Below are positions 1-10,496 of a DNA stretch of 64,000 nucleotides, in pieces; position 1 is the first letter of the stretch; each line of letters opens with the position of its first letter. The stretch is from Aquila chrysaetos chrysaetos. Its lineage: Eukaryota; Chordata; Aves; Accipitriformes; Accipitridae. The position numbers and the translations under genes are program-made. The stretch is from assembly GCF_900496995.4 (NCBI RefSeq), contig NC_044012.1:24156759-24220758 (forward strand). Direction: 5' to 3'. The notes beneath the pieces are model-generated. The model was not told the DNA's origin. It worked only from the letters and a program-made list of their open reading frames with translations, and made no database searches.

Positions 1-2337
1 CTCACGGCTTAACCAGATGCAGAGAACCAGCTTCCTGCTTGTCCTGGCCCCTGCAGACCAGCGCCGGCTGCCACCTCCCACTTCTTGGGCAGGGGAGAGG
101 AGGTGAACGATAAATCTCTACACACAGACCATTAATGATTTACACCCCTCGCTCATGCCCCCTCAGTCCTCTTTTCCAGATTAAAAGGCCCAACCTACTT
201 CATCTCTCCCTGTGCGGAAGCCAGTCAACACCTCTTCTGGGGGCCAGGGTGGTGGAAGAGGGAGGGCTGGCTCCAAATCACACACAATATTCAAAACAAG
301 AATAAAATCCACAACGCATTTGCATTTTTTCAAAGCTAAACTCCCCAGCAAAAACTCCCTATCCTCTTGGCTCAATTTTAATATTTTTTTTTAAGACGCA
401 AACCATTACATCTTGCTTCAGTATTACTATTGCTTGCAAAACACAGCCCTCCAGCTAAGCAATCAAGGTCACTCTGTACCAAGGACCTGTCCTCTTCATT
501 ATTTATCATTTCCTAAATTGTTGCACCTTCTCCAGTTCTCCATCCATTAACTTGCACTTTCTTCCAGATCACTGACAAACATGTTTTTTTAAAAAGAATA
601 AGCCCTAAAAGAGGATCCTCTGGACCCCTGCCGAGAGCTTCCCACAGCACCCCAGCCAATTCCCGCTCTGCCCCGCACCCGAGGACAGTCCAAAGACTCA
701 GGGGACCCCCAGATAGTGTTAATTATTGGGGACTTCACAGACCACAGCCGCTCACGTGGGGCTGGAGAAGGACAAGTGTAAAGCGGCAGCTCAAATGAGA
801 CGTCTACAAACACCTGGCAGTGGAACAGCACAGGCTGCGCACGCCCCACCACACAGCTCCATTAGCTCAGGAAGAGAATTTCGGGAGTCACGGGGGACAG
901 CTCTGGAGCAGCATCAGCTCAGTGTCACGCCAATAGACATCATTAACGTTTATCCTGCAAGACAGGTCTATAAAAATCACTCAGATTTCGCCATGGAGGA
1001 GGCAAATGAGAAACGATTATATATGCTTTTTCATCTGACAAGCAGAAGCAGACAGGAGATGAAGTTATCAGGCGCAGGCTTCAAACCAGAGCGAGCAACT
1101 CCACTCTTGTTTTTCAAGCAGCAGCTGCTGGGCGCCCGCCCCAGCAGGTATCAGAGCCCCCCGCCTCTCCCGCTGCTGGCAGATCCTGCCTTTAAACAAA
1201 GCCGCACATGCAACAAAGAGCTTTCCACAAAAGCATGACGGCTCCGACTGCCGTTAGAACAGAATAAATTAAGAGAATGAAATCCCAAACACTGTCTCCA
1301 GGTTGATATCAAAGAGGAGAATAGAGGAGAATGTCAGAAACCGGGCCTGGGAGGGGGATGGTCACAGCCTCAAGGAGGCACAAAACTTTCCAGTGTGGGT
1401 GGCAGATGGGAAGAGGCACCTTCAGGCCAAGCACACACAACACCCTTCCCCACGGCTGCTCAGCGCCACAGGCACGGCGGGACATGCTCCTGCACAGGAC
1501 CGCTGAGCTCCCACAAAGCCATCAGCACCCTGTTGGGCGGCCCTGAGAGGTGGGGGACAGCCCCCCAGCACAGGCAGGGTGGTAAAATGGACGTTTGTCC
1601 ACCCAGAGCCCCAGGAGCGAGGGACGGGGAGCGGCTGCAGGCAGGGAGCGGGAAGGAGCAGGACTACCCTTCTCCGCAGCAATAAACCCCCAGCCCCGCC
1701 GAGTGACCCGGCCTCGGCTCCCCCCCCGCAGCCCAAGGGGGTCCTGGCTCCTGGCCCGGCTCCGCACTCCGCCGTTCACAGCCCGGGGCTCGCCGCGACG
1801 GGGGCAGCGCACGGTTCAGCCGCCCGAGGGGGGATGCCTCACCGGCTCCCTACAGTCGCTGGACCGGGCGCGGGGGGGTGGCGAGGGCAGGGACACGGGC
1901 CCCGTCCTCCGCCTTAACCGCACCAAGGGACGGGTCACAAAGCGTCGGCGCTTCCGAGCCCCTGGGAGCCGCAGCGAAACGGCCGTGCCCGAGGGCGCAG
2001 GGACCGGGACCGGGCCCAGGGGCTGTCGCGGCTGGGGCGGCGCAGCCCGTCCGCACACCGGGGACCGTTACCCACCGCCGGGCTGGGGGCAGGAACCTGT
2101 CCCGGGACGGGGCACCCCGCGGCCCGGCCCGGCCCGGCCCGGCCCAGCTGTGGCTCCGTGCGCGGCCCCGCGACGCCCCTCCCCCCTCCGCCGGGCTGGC
2201 CCCGCGGCACCGCCGGGACGGGACGGGACGGGACGGGACGGGACAACCGGCTGGCCCGTCCGTCCGCGGCGCCGCGCAGCCGCTCCCGGGGCCGCGGGTC
2301 CCACCACGGCGCCCGGCCCGGCCCTCCCGGGAATCAC
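1..2337 (-). other. SDHC: SDHC intron 1 (partial); no other exon recognised
   Basis: This stretch lies downstream of SDHC exon 1 on the minus strand. I looked for the next exons (mitochondrial presequence and the start of the mature anchor subunit) and found no match, so it is read as intron 1, with the rest of the gene beyond position 1. The right-hand 700 bases are CpG-rich and belong to the promoter island. The left 1.3 kb is more AT-rich, with nothing I can name. Long open frames near 1600-2730 are a GC-composition effect. Confidence 0.6.
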
Positions 2338-2357
2338 CTCAACGCCAGCGCCGCCAT
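2338..2357 (-). CDS. SDHC: SDHC exon 1, coding part (succinate dehydrogenase cytochrome b subunit)
   Basis: Read on the minus strand, an ATG at 2357 opens a 20-nt coding segment, MAALALR with the last codon split, followed at 2337 by a GTGATT donor. Human SDHC begins MAALLLR and, as I recall, its first coding exon is also 20 nt with a split Arg codon, so length, phase and residues all agree. Position supports it: in human SDHC is head-to-head with MPZ, as here. SDHC is one of the two membrane anchors of complex II in the inner mitochondrial membrane; only the first residues of its import presequence lie here. The ATG sits inside an AAGATGGCGGC (YY1-type) motif. The identification rests on a very short peptide plus synteny. 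Confidence 0.8.
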
Positions 2358-2420
2358 CTTGGAGCGCCCCGCACACCGGAAGCAGCCGTGACGTACTTCC
2401 GCCCCCGCCGCCCGGGGCTG
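2358..2420 (-). promoter_or_regulatory. SDHC: SDHC core promoter with ETS and CRE-type motifs
   Basis: Immediately upstream of the SDHC ATG are two ETS/GABP-type motifs (CCGGAAG near 2376 and, on the opposite strand, CTTCCG near 2396) flanking TGACGTA (near 2389), a half-consensus CRE/ATF site. ETS and CRE sites are typical of TATA-less promoters of nuclear genes for mitochondrial proteins. Functional use is inferred. Confidence 0.6.
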
Positions 2421-2770
2421 CCCGTTCCCCCCGGGGCTGCGCAATTCCCCCGGGCTGCCCGTCAGCCCTGGGGCACTGCCCGTTAACCCCCGCCTCGTTA
2501 CCCCTAGAGCTGCCTGTTACCACCAGAGCTGCCCCTTCCCCCCCCGGCTGCCTGTTACAACACAACAACAACAAACACCCACCCACCCACCGGGGCTGCC
2601 CGTTAACGTGCACCGGGGGTTCCCATTACCCCGCAGAGCTGTCTGTCACCCCCCGCCCCCTTATCCCCAGAGATGCTGGTGACCTGGGGCTGCCCGTTAC
2701 CCCCTCTGTTAGCCCCAGAGCTGCCCGTTAACCCCCCCAGGGCTGCCTGTTACTCCCCCGTGTCCTCCCC
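2405..2770. repeat. Minisatellite, GAGCTGCCCGTTACCCC-type unit
   Basis: A degenerate tandem array in which GGGCTGCCCGTTA or GAGCTGCCTGTTA followed by a C-run recurs about every 20-35 bases. It contains a short (ACA)n/(CCCA)n patch near 2558-2591. It lies between the SDHC and MPZ promoters. No gene signal is seen. Confidence 0.75.
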
Positions 2771-3767
2771 CCGAGCTACCGGGGGGCAGGACAGGGGCTC
2801 CCCAGTTCCCCGGCCCACCAGGACCCTCCTGCCCGCAGCTGCAGCCTATGGAGGACGTTGAGGCAGGAAAATCTCACAGCTCCTGGGCGAGTGCCGTCCC
2901 CATCCCCATCCCTGTTGCCTGCCCTCCCTTCCCCAGCCACCAGCTCTCTGGGGAACTCGAAAACCACCTGAGGCAAACCCCACTTTGGAGCTTTTCACCC
3001 CAAAACACCACTTGCTCCTCAGCCGATGGCAAAGCAGCTGGAAAGCCCTTGTGCAAATTCCTGGCCTGGGCTCTGCACAGGGTGGTGGGACTTTGGTGGC
3101 TCCCCACTTTGCACCCCGCGGGGATGGATGTGCCCTTGTCCATCACCACCCTCTCAAAGTTGTGTTTTCACCCCGAAATGAAGCTGCAGCAGAGGCTGCC
3201 GGGAGCACACTCGGCCAGAGCTGGCAGTGCCAGCCAGGGAGCCCCACGCAATGGGGCAGGAGCAGGGACCGCACCGGAGGGTGCCGGCAGCCAGCCGGTA
3301 GCTGCAGGACAGGAGGGGACACACCGGTGGCCTGTGACGTGGTTGGCGTGAGACCCCAAGCCCCGCCAGACGGGTCCGTCCCTGGGACTAACCGGGGACC
3401 GCGGCCGTGCGCTGGTGCCCTCCGACTCCGGCCACATTCCTGCTGAGCCGCCTCCGCTGCAGGCGGGAATGCAGCTGGACAAAGGGTGCTGTGTGCTCAG
3501 CCCCCCCCGCCGCATGCTTCCCCCTCCTCACCCATTGCCAAACTAAATGCCCCCTTTCAGCCCGGGGCACCCAGCACCCCCTGGCCCCCACCGCCCCAGC
3601 TGCCCGGCGCCCATTGGCCCGAGGCCGGGGCGCCGCCGGCATCATACGGCGCTGCTTGCTCTTAAACCTCAGCCCCCGTCCCGCCGGCACCCTTCGGCAC
3701 GCCGCCGGGCCTCGCGCACTGCTAGCCCTCCATGCGGCTCAGAGCCAGCCGGTGACAGGCAGCCACC
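2771..3767 (+). promoter_or_regulatory. SDHC-MPZ intergenic region and MPZ 5' flank
   Basis: No open frame here resembles a protein. The last 170 bases are the proximal MPZ promoter and 5' UTR: a CCATTGG (inverted CCAAT) motif at about 3609-3616, a weak TTAAA-like element near 3661, and GCCACC directly before the MPZ ATG. Schwann-cell factor sites known for mammalian MPZ (SOX10, EGR2) could not be assigned by eye. Confidence 0.45.
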
Positions 3768-5524
3768 ATGTCACAGGGTGCTGGGGGCAGCGGCAGCCTC
3801 CTCCTCCTCGCCGGGCTCCTCTCGGCGCTGGGTAAGCTGGGGATGGGGATGGAGAACCGGGGTTGCTGGTCCCAAAATCCTGATCCCAGATGCTGGGGGG
3901 GTATTGGGGCGCTCCAGACCCCTGGGAGGTGGCCGTGGGGCTGGCGGCCACCCACACATCTGCTTTTGGGACCGTCACCGGTAGTGGCAATGCTCGGGGA
4001 CTGTATCGGCTGCCATGCCCCAGTCCCCATCACAGGGCTGCAAGGGGAGTCCCAGCACCAGCCACCTCCCTGGGGACGGGCGAGGGGTGCTGGGTGCCAG
4101 ACCCAGCCCTGCCGGCATCCCCGAGTATCAGCCAGTGCCAGGACATGGTCCCCTTTGAGTCAGCCATGGGGACGCCAGGGCGGAGGCTCCCCGCAAACTC
4201 ACCCGTGGTGGCACAAAGAGCCGCTGTCCCTCACCAGCCCTTGTGCTTTCTCCGAGGCCAACAAAAGCCCTTTGGCGGCAGCACGGGGCTGGGCACGGGG
4301 CCGGCGCGGGGGCGCAGACCAGCCAGCAGCCCCGGCGATGCGTACCATCACTGTGCTGGGGTCCCCCGTGGGGCTGACGGGTTTGTGCCCCCTGGCAGGG
4401 CCGTCCCCGACATCGTCCATCCACGTGTACACGCAGCGGGAGGTGTACGGCACTGTCGGCTCCCACGTCACCCTCTCCTGCAGCTTCTGGTCCAGCGAGT
4501 GGATCTCCGAGGACATCTCCATCACCTGGCACTTCCAAGCTGAGGGGTCTCGCGACAGCACCTCTGTAAGCACCCGCTCCACTTTGGGGCTGGGGGTGGT
4601 CCTGCTGTGCTTGGAGTCACCGTGACCCCAATGTCCATGTGTCTGTCCCCATCGCTAGATATTCCACTATGCCAAGGGACAGCCCTACATCGATGACGTG
4701 GGCAGCTTCAAGGAACGGATGGAGTGGGTGGGCAACCCCCACCGCAAGGACGGCTCCATCGTCATCCACAATCTGGACTACACTGACAATGGCACCTTCA
4801 CCTGCGATGTCAAGAACCCCCCTGACATCGTGGGCAAGTCCTCCCAGGTCACACTCTACGTCTTTGAGAAAGGTACGGCACCAGCAGTCCCCTCCCCACC
4901 TCGGTTTCCCTGCTCCAGCTGGGGGGGGCTGATGGGGCACTGGCATCCCCACAGTGCCCACCCGCTATGGCGTCGTGCTGGGCTCCATCATCGGCGGGGC
5001 TCTGCTGCTGGTGGCCGTGGTGGTGGCCCTCGTCTATCTCATCCGCTACTGTTGGCTGCGGCGGCAGGCAGCCCTGCAGCGACGGCTAAGGTGAGCGCCA
5101 CTGCCCAACTGGGGCAAAACCACCCCAAAATGGGGCTGCCAGCAGGACTGGGGGGGGGGGGGGGTTGGCCTTTCTGAGCCACCTTTTTGCCTTTCCAACC
5201 CAATTTCAGTGCCATGGAGAAGGGGAAGCTGCAGCGATCGGCCAAGGACGCATCCAAGCGCAGCCGGCAGGTGAGCACCAAGGGGTTGTGTGGGCAAAAT
5301 GGCCCAGCCGCGGTGGGGGTGATTCCCTCTCCTACCTTTTGGTGTGGGAGGAGAGGCTGCGGGGCGAAGTCCGCAGAGCAGGGGGGTACCATGGTGCTGA
5401 CACTGCCCTGTCCCCGCAGGCACCCGTGCTCTACGCCATGCTGGACCACAGCCGCGGCACCAAGCCGGTGAGCGAGAAGAAAGCCAAGGGAGCCCCGGGA
5501 GATTCCCGCAAGGATAAGAAATAG
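3768..5524 (+). CDS. MPZ: Myelin protein zero (P0), 248 aa, six exons
   Basis: P0 is the main adhesion protein of peripheral myelin, a single-pass membrane protein whose V-type Ig domain holds wraps together by homophilic contact. Coding exons are 3768-3831, 4399-4565, 4659-4872, 4955-5090, 5210-5270 and 5420-5524; exons 2-5 have the lengths I recall for human, and the total of 248 codons equals human. Features in order: signal peptide in exons 1-2; Ig domain with cysteines in TLSCSFWS and TFTCDVK; the sequon NGT in DNGTFTC; a hydrophobic membrane segment in exon 4; then a basic tail beginning RYCWLRRQAALQRR and ending SRKDKK. The ATG sits in a strong GCCACC context. The neighbour PCP4L1 is convergent. 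The UAG stop is followed in frame by a family-specific extension, listed separately. Confidence 0.97.
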
Positions 5525-5722
5525 CGGTTAGCGGGCAGGGAAGGTACCGTGGGGGCAGGCGCCGGGGCCGCCCAGCCCCCCAAAGTCGTCATGACCATCG
5601 AGATGGAGCTGCGGGGGGAGGCCGCCGAGGCCACCCACCCCCCAGCCACCGTCCGCTCCCCCAGCAAGGGCAGCCTCAAGAATGCCCTGATGAACATCAT
5701 CAAGCCGAACTCGGGGACCTGA
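5525..5722 (+). CDS. MPZ: MPZ stop-codon readthrough extension (L-MPZ type), 65 codons
   Basis: After the UAG at 5522-5524 the same frame stays open for 65 codons to a UGA at 5720-5722. The translated tail contains PKVVMTIEMELRGE and then VRSPSKGSLKNALMNIIK. These match the pattern I recall for the C-terminal extension of mammalian L-MPZ, made by programmed readthrough of the P0 stop codon. The stop context is UAG-CGG; UAG followed by C is a comparatively leaky context. Coding-like conservation of what would otherwise be 3' UTR is the evidence. Readthrough in this species is inferred. Confidence 0.8.
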   Translation, partial: RLAGREGTVGAGAGAAQPPKVVMTIEMELRGEAAEATHPPATVRSPSKGSLKNALMNIIKPNSGT

Positions 5723-6400
5723 CGCCCAGCTGCTGGCGGAGGGAGGGGGCCAGGACGCGGCCCCCCCGACTCCGGGAAGCGGCTGCCCCGTGGCATGGGA
5801 CCCGGCGAGGAGTGGGGTGTGGTCCTCGCCCCTGGTCCCCCAGCCTCGGGGACGCTCCGGCGTCCCCCCGCCCTGTCCTGAACCCCTTGGTTGGTACCTT
5901 CCTCTGCGCAACCGCTGCCCTGCCCAGCCCCGGGCACTGATGTAATTTTTCTATTTGAAGACGCAACCACTGAATTTTGGGTCTGTCCCCCCCGGGCTGC
6001 CTCGGTCCCCCCCTCCCCAGGGACCTGCGGGATCCCCGCGGGACCGTGCCGCCCCCATCCCTCCCCGTCACCCCCCCCCCCCCAAACCAGTCTCCGGGAG
6101 GGTTTCTCTGGCCCCATTGTTGCTCCTTTTCTGGCCGTTTTCTCGTCTCTCCCTGCGACTGAGCTCAAATGACGTTGCGGGGTGGCCCCCGCCCCGTCCC
6201 CTCCGTCCCACTCCCATCCCCCATTAACCCTCCCGCCCTGTAACCCCCGGCCCCCCTGCATCGGCCGGAGCCTCATGGAGGAGGAGAGGCTGCGGCCAGG
6301 CTGGAGGAGCTGCCAGTGCCCATCACCCCAGAGCCGGGCGCCGCTCCCCAACATGTTTTTCTATGCCCTGTCCATGTCCCCCCATCCCCACGGCGCCATT

Positions 6401-6406
6401 AATAAA
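6401..6406 (+). terminator. MPZ: MPZ polyadenylation signal
   Basis: AATAAA occurs about 880 bases after the UAG stop, giving a 3' UTR that includes the readthrough tail. It is the first canonical signal downstream of the gene. Confidence 0.75.
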
Positions 6407-6424
6407 ACTCACATCTCCAGGAGC

Positions 6425-7396
6425 CCGGTGTCTGCCCCAGCTCGTCATCGTTCCCCACTCGAAGTGGGGGTGTTTGGGGGAGGGAGGGGAGACAGAGGGT
6501 GGCTAAGCACTTGTAAACTCATTGCATGGAGGCCCACCAGCTCCCACAGGGAAAGGGGCATCCCTGCCACCGTGCCAGTTTCCCCAGGGGTGAGGTCATG
6601 TCTTGAGGGCATCCTCACGGCACCCTAGGGACCCCCCTCAGGTGGTGGGGGCTGTCCCTGAGGCCACCCATCATGGCTGCACCCCACCCTAGGGCCACCT
6701 TCCACCTCATGCCCATCAGCTGCTAATTAAAGCTCACTCCAATTAACACAAGAGGCCAAGTCTCAGGTCCTGCCCCGGGTACACAGCCCCTGGCACGGCC
6801 ACGGGGTGGACAGGGATCTCCCTCCATGGCCATTGCTCACCCAGCAGTGACTGTCACCATCCTGGCAGCAATTGTCACCGTCCTGGCAGTGGGGCTCAGG
6901 GAGGGACCACGGCCCCAGCATGGGGAGGGGTAGTTGGGGCGCTGGGCTGACTCTGCGCTGGAGCGGAGCAGGAGCACTCCCACGCCAGGGCTTGGTGCCA
7001 GCCCACAGCCCCATCCTGCCACTGCACCATCCGACTCTGCACGGGAGCAGAGCGGGAGCGCTTGCTCCCACACCGACACAGCAGAGGCTGGGAGGGAGGG
7101 GGCCCCGCACTGCCCCCATGGCTCTGCCACCAGGGCTATAATTATCTTTTTCCTAATAAGTCTGCACAGCGAGTGGGGGCCGAGCCCGACCCCGGCGCCC
7201 CTGGGGTGTCCCCTGGGCCCTGACTTTCCCTTGGCCACCGACACTGTTTTTCTTTCCAGGGAGCTATTTCTGCCAACGCGCTGTGGCTCCGCACCGGGTC
7301 CCGGTGTCCCTGGTCACCCCACAGCATTGGGCACCGCAGGGACCGGCCCCGCAGCCACCTCGCATCCAAGCGTGCAGAAATCCCCATGCAAATAGC
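6425..7396. other. MPZ-PCP4L1 intergenic region
   Basis: No exon or repeat family was recognised. Short AT-rich islands stand out from the GC-rich background near 6724-6750 (CTAATTAAAG) and 7135-7160 (CTATAATTATC). They could be regulatory but nothing further can be said by eye. Confidence 0.4.
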
Positions 7397-8544
7397 TTTA
7401 TTTCAGCCACCCCAAAGCACTTTTTTCTCATCACCAGCAGGTACCTCCTGCAGCTGCTCTTGGCAGTGCCGCCACAGGAGCCGGGACTGGGAACCGCTGC
7501 CGAAACCAGCCCCGAGTAAAACTTCGATGCCTGGAGGGACATGGCACTACGAGGCCTTCATCCCCCAAGGAAGAGGAGCAAGTGGCAGCATCTTTCATCA
7601 CTACTGCAAAGAACAGTGTGATGGGAAACGAGGCCACGGCTCCAGGGGCTGAGACCCAGCAGATGATAAATTAAGCAGAATTTCATGGGAAAAACCTCAA
7701 ATCAGAGGGTGACAGGAGATCCCAGGGTGATGAAGCCATCCCCAAAGCACCAGCTGAGGAGCCCCATCCCAACAGGGGAACACTCCACCCACATCCCAGG
7801 GACCACACCTGCCCACCCCCTCCCCCGGCAGGGACAGCCCCAGGGATCCGCAGGGCTGCTTTTAACAGGGGTCTCCACCCGCTCCCCTGGAGAAGGGGGA
7901 CCTGCCCAGTGGGGGACCATCCCCACACTCCCTCCCACAGACCACATGCCAGACTGGCTCCTCTTCCTGGTGATTTATTCTTTACACATGCTAAAAGCCC
8001 CCCCCAGGGGAGGGGATGGTGACAATGACAAGAGCATGGGGAGGGGGGCAGTGCAAGGATGGGGAGGATGAGGAGCACTCCATGCCGGGGGAGCCCTGTT
8101 TTCCCGTGGTGGGCTGCAGCCTGCAACGAGACCTGTCCTCCCCACAGTGTCCCACCTCCTGGGACGGGACAGGGGCTTCCCTTGCTCAGGGGACACCAGT
8201 ACCGCCCCCCCCCCGTTTCCCCAGCAGCCAGCATCATTGCCACAGACAGGGAAATGGAGGCTGGCCCAGGGGAAAGGGCATTTCCATGCCACCCCCTCAC
8301 ACAAGGGCCACCTCCACTCCAGGGAACATAGAACTCAGCGATGTCCCCCTCACATTGGCCCCCCAGCTTCACCCAGGGTCCTGTCTCAGGGGTGGGCAAG
8401 GGGTAGGGAAGGGCCAAACCCCCCCCAACCCTGCTCGCAGAGGATGGGGCAGCCCCAGCATGGCGGAGGTCAGGATGGGACCATGCCCATGTGCGAGAGC
8501 AGGGCGCCCGCCACCAGCCAGGGGTCCTGGGACCCCAGAACCGC
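7397..8544 (-). other. PCP4L1: PCP4L1 3' UTR with two candidate poly(A) signals
   Basis: On the minus strand, downstream of the PCP4L1 stop, AATAAA lies at 7974-7979 and again at 7397-7402 (TTTATT on the plus strand). The region has no plausible coding exon. It is read as a long 3' UTR with alternative ends, the nearer signal giving about 570 bases. Confidence 0.55.
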
Positions 8545-9349
<805 letters not shown>

Positions 9350-9404
9350 GGCCGTGCCGCTGCCGCCGCCGCTCCCGGTGTGGGGCGCCCCCCGCTCCGC
9401 CACC

Positions 9405-9452
9405 GGCTTTATAGGGGGGCTGCTGAGTGACGGCAGCGGGCAGCCAATGGGG
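9405..9452 (-). promoter_or_regulatory. PCP4L1: PCP4L1 TATA box and CCAAT box
   Basis: On the minus strand CTATAAAG (9407-9414) lies about 60 bases upstream of the ATG. ATTGG, an inverted CCAAT box (plus strand CAGCCAATGG, 9441-9450), lies about 30 bases further upstream. A TATA-plus-CCAAT promoter fits a tissue-restricted gene. Confidence 0.65.
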
Positions 9453-10496
9453 CGCGGGGGCGGGGCCGGGTGGGGACCTGCCCCCCCGCATGTCTTACCC
9501 TTCCACCCCCGCCCCGAGCCTCGACGCCCCGCGGAGCTGGAACCGGGGGGTCTGGGGAGGCCGTGGTCACCCCCCGAGCTGCCATGGTCCTGGGGCACCA
9601 CAAGGTGGGGGTGACACCCCCAGGGGGACAGACGCTGCCCGAGGGTCCTGGGAGGGGGGCACTGCTGGCACCTCCCCATGGAGGCTGGTGACAGGGACCT
9701 TCGTCCGGGGTCACCGATGGCAGAACAGCCACTGCCGTGGTCCCCATCCCTTCTGGGCTCTGTTGCCCCAAATGCCTCCCTCAGCACCCATGTGTGTTCC
9801 CCTGCCTGCCTGTCCCCTGCCTGTCCCCTCTGTGCCTGCCTGTCCCCTTGCCTGTCCCCCCCATGTCTGCCTGTCCCCCACGTCTGCCTGTCCCTGCCTG
9901 TCCCCTCTGTGCCTGCCTGTCCCCCGTGCCTGCCTGTTCCCCCACACCTGCCCATCTCCTGCCTGTCCCCCATGTCTGCCATGCCTGTACCTGCCTGTCC
10001 CTGCTTGTCCCTCCCGTGCTGCCTGTTCCTCCTCTGGCCCCGTGCTGCCTGTCCCCGCCTGCCGCAGCCTCGCTCAAGTTCAAGGTTCAAACTCCACAGG
10101 GCTCCTGCCAGGAGACGGCAGGGACAGGCAGGGGCTGGGCAGCCCCTCGCTGCGTGGTGGCGAGCACCGGGCACCAGCCGCACCAGTGGGTGCTGGATCC
10201 CAGGTACCAGCACCAATGGGCACCGGCCGCCTTCGGGGGCATCACATGGGTGGTTCGGTGGGAGGTCGCGGTGGCAGGTGGGTGCATGAGGGTCGTGCGC
10301 CGTGGGGTGTGCGGGACACTGTGGCTTCAAGGGGATGGGGTGCAGGAGCCAGTGTCGGGTGTGTGCCGGGTGTTGCTCAAGTGGGAGCCGTGGTGTGTGT
10401 ACACACACACGCACACCCTGCCACCCGCCCCATCCTGCAGGCTCTGTCCTCGCTGTGGTCCCCCCGGTCTGGGTGCTGCCACCTGTGTCCCCGGCC
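9453..10496. repeat. NR1I3 5' flank with GCCTGTCCC minisatellite
   Basis: From about 9790 to 10065 the plus strand is an array of GCCTGTCCC, GTGCCTGCCTGTCCCC and variants, strongly pyrimidine-skewed. Between 10380 and 10440 there is a short alternating CACACACAC patch. An acceptor-like CATCCTGCAG ends at 10440, so the first coding exon of NR1I3 probably starts at 10441. The upstream non-coding exon was not identified. Confidence 0.7.

Noticed and set aside
1595-2731. 378-codon plus-strand open frame over the SDHC promoter
   Set aside because: Pro/Arg/Gly-rich, antisense to SDHC exon 1, spans a CpG island and a minisatellite. It has no splice or protein-family support.
9787-10060. CRISPR-like array
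   Set aside because: Units are short, variable and without unique spacers; the context is a vertebrate genome. It is a minisatellite.
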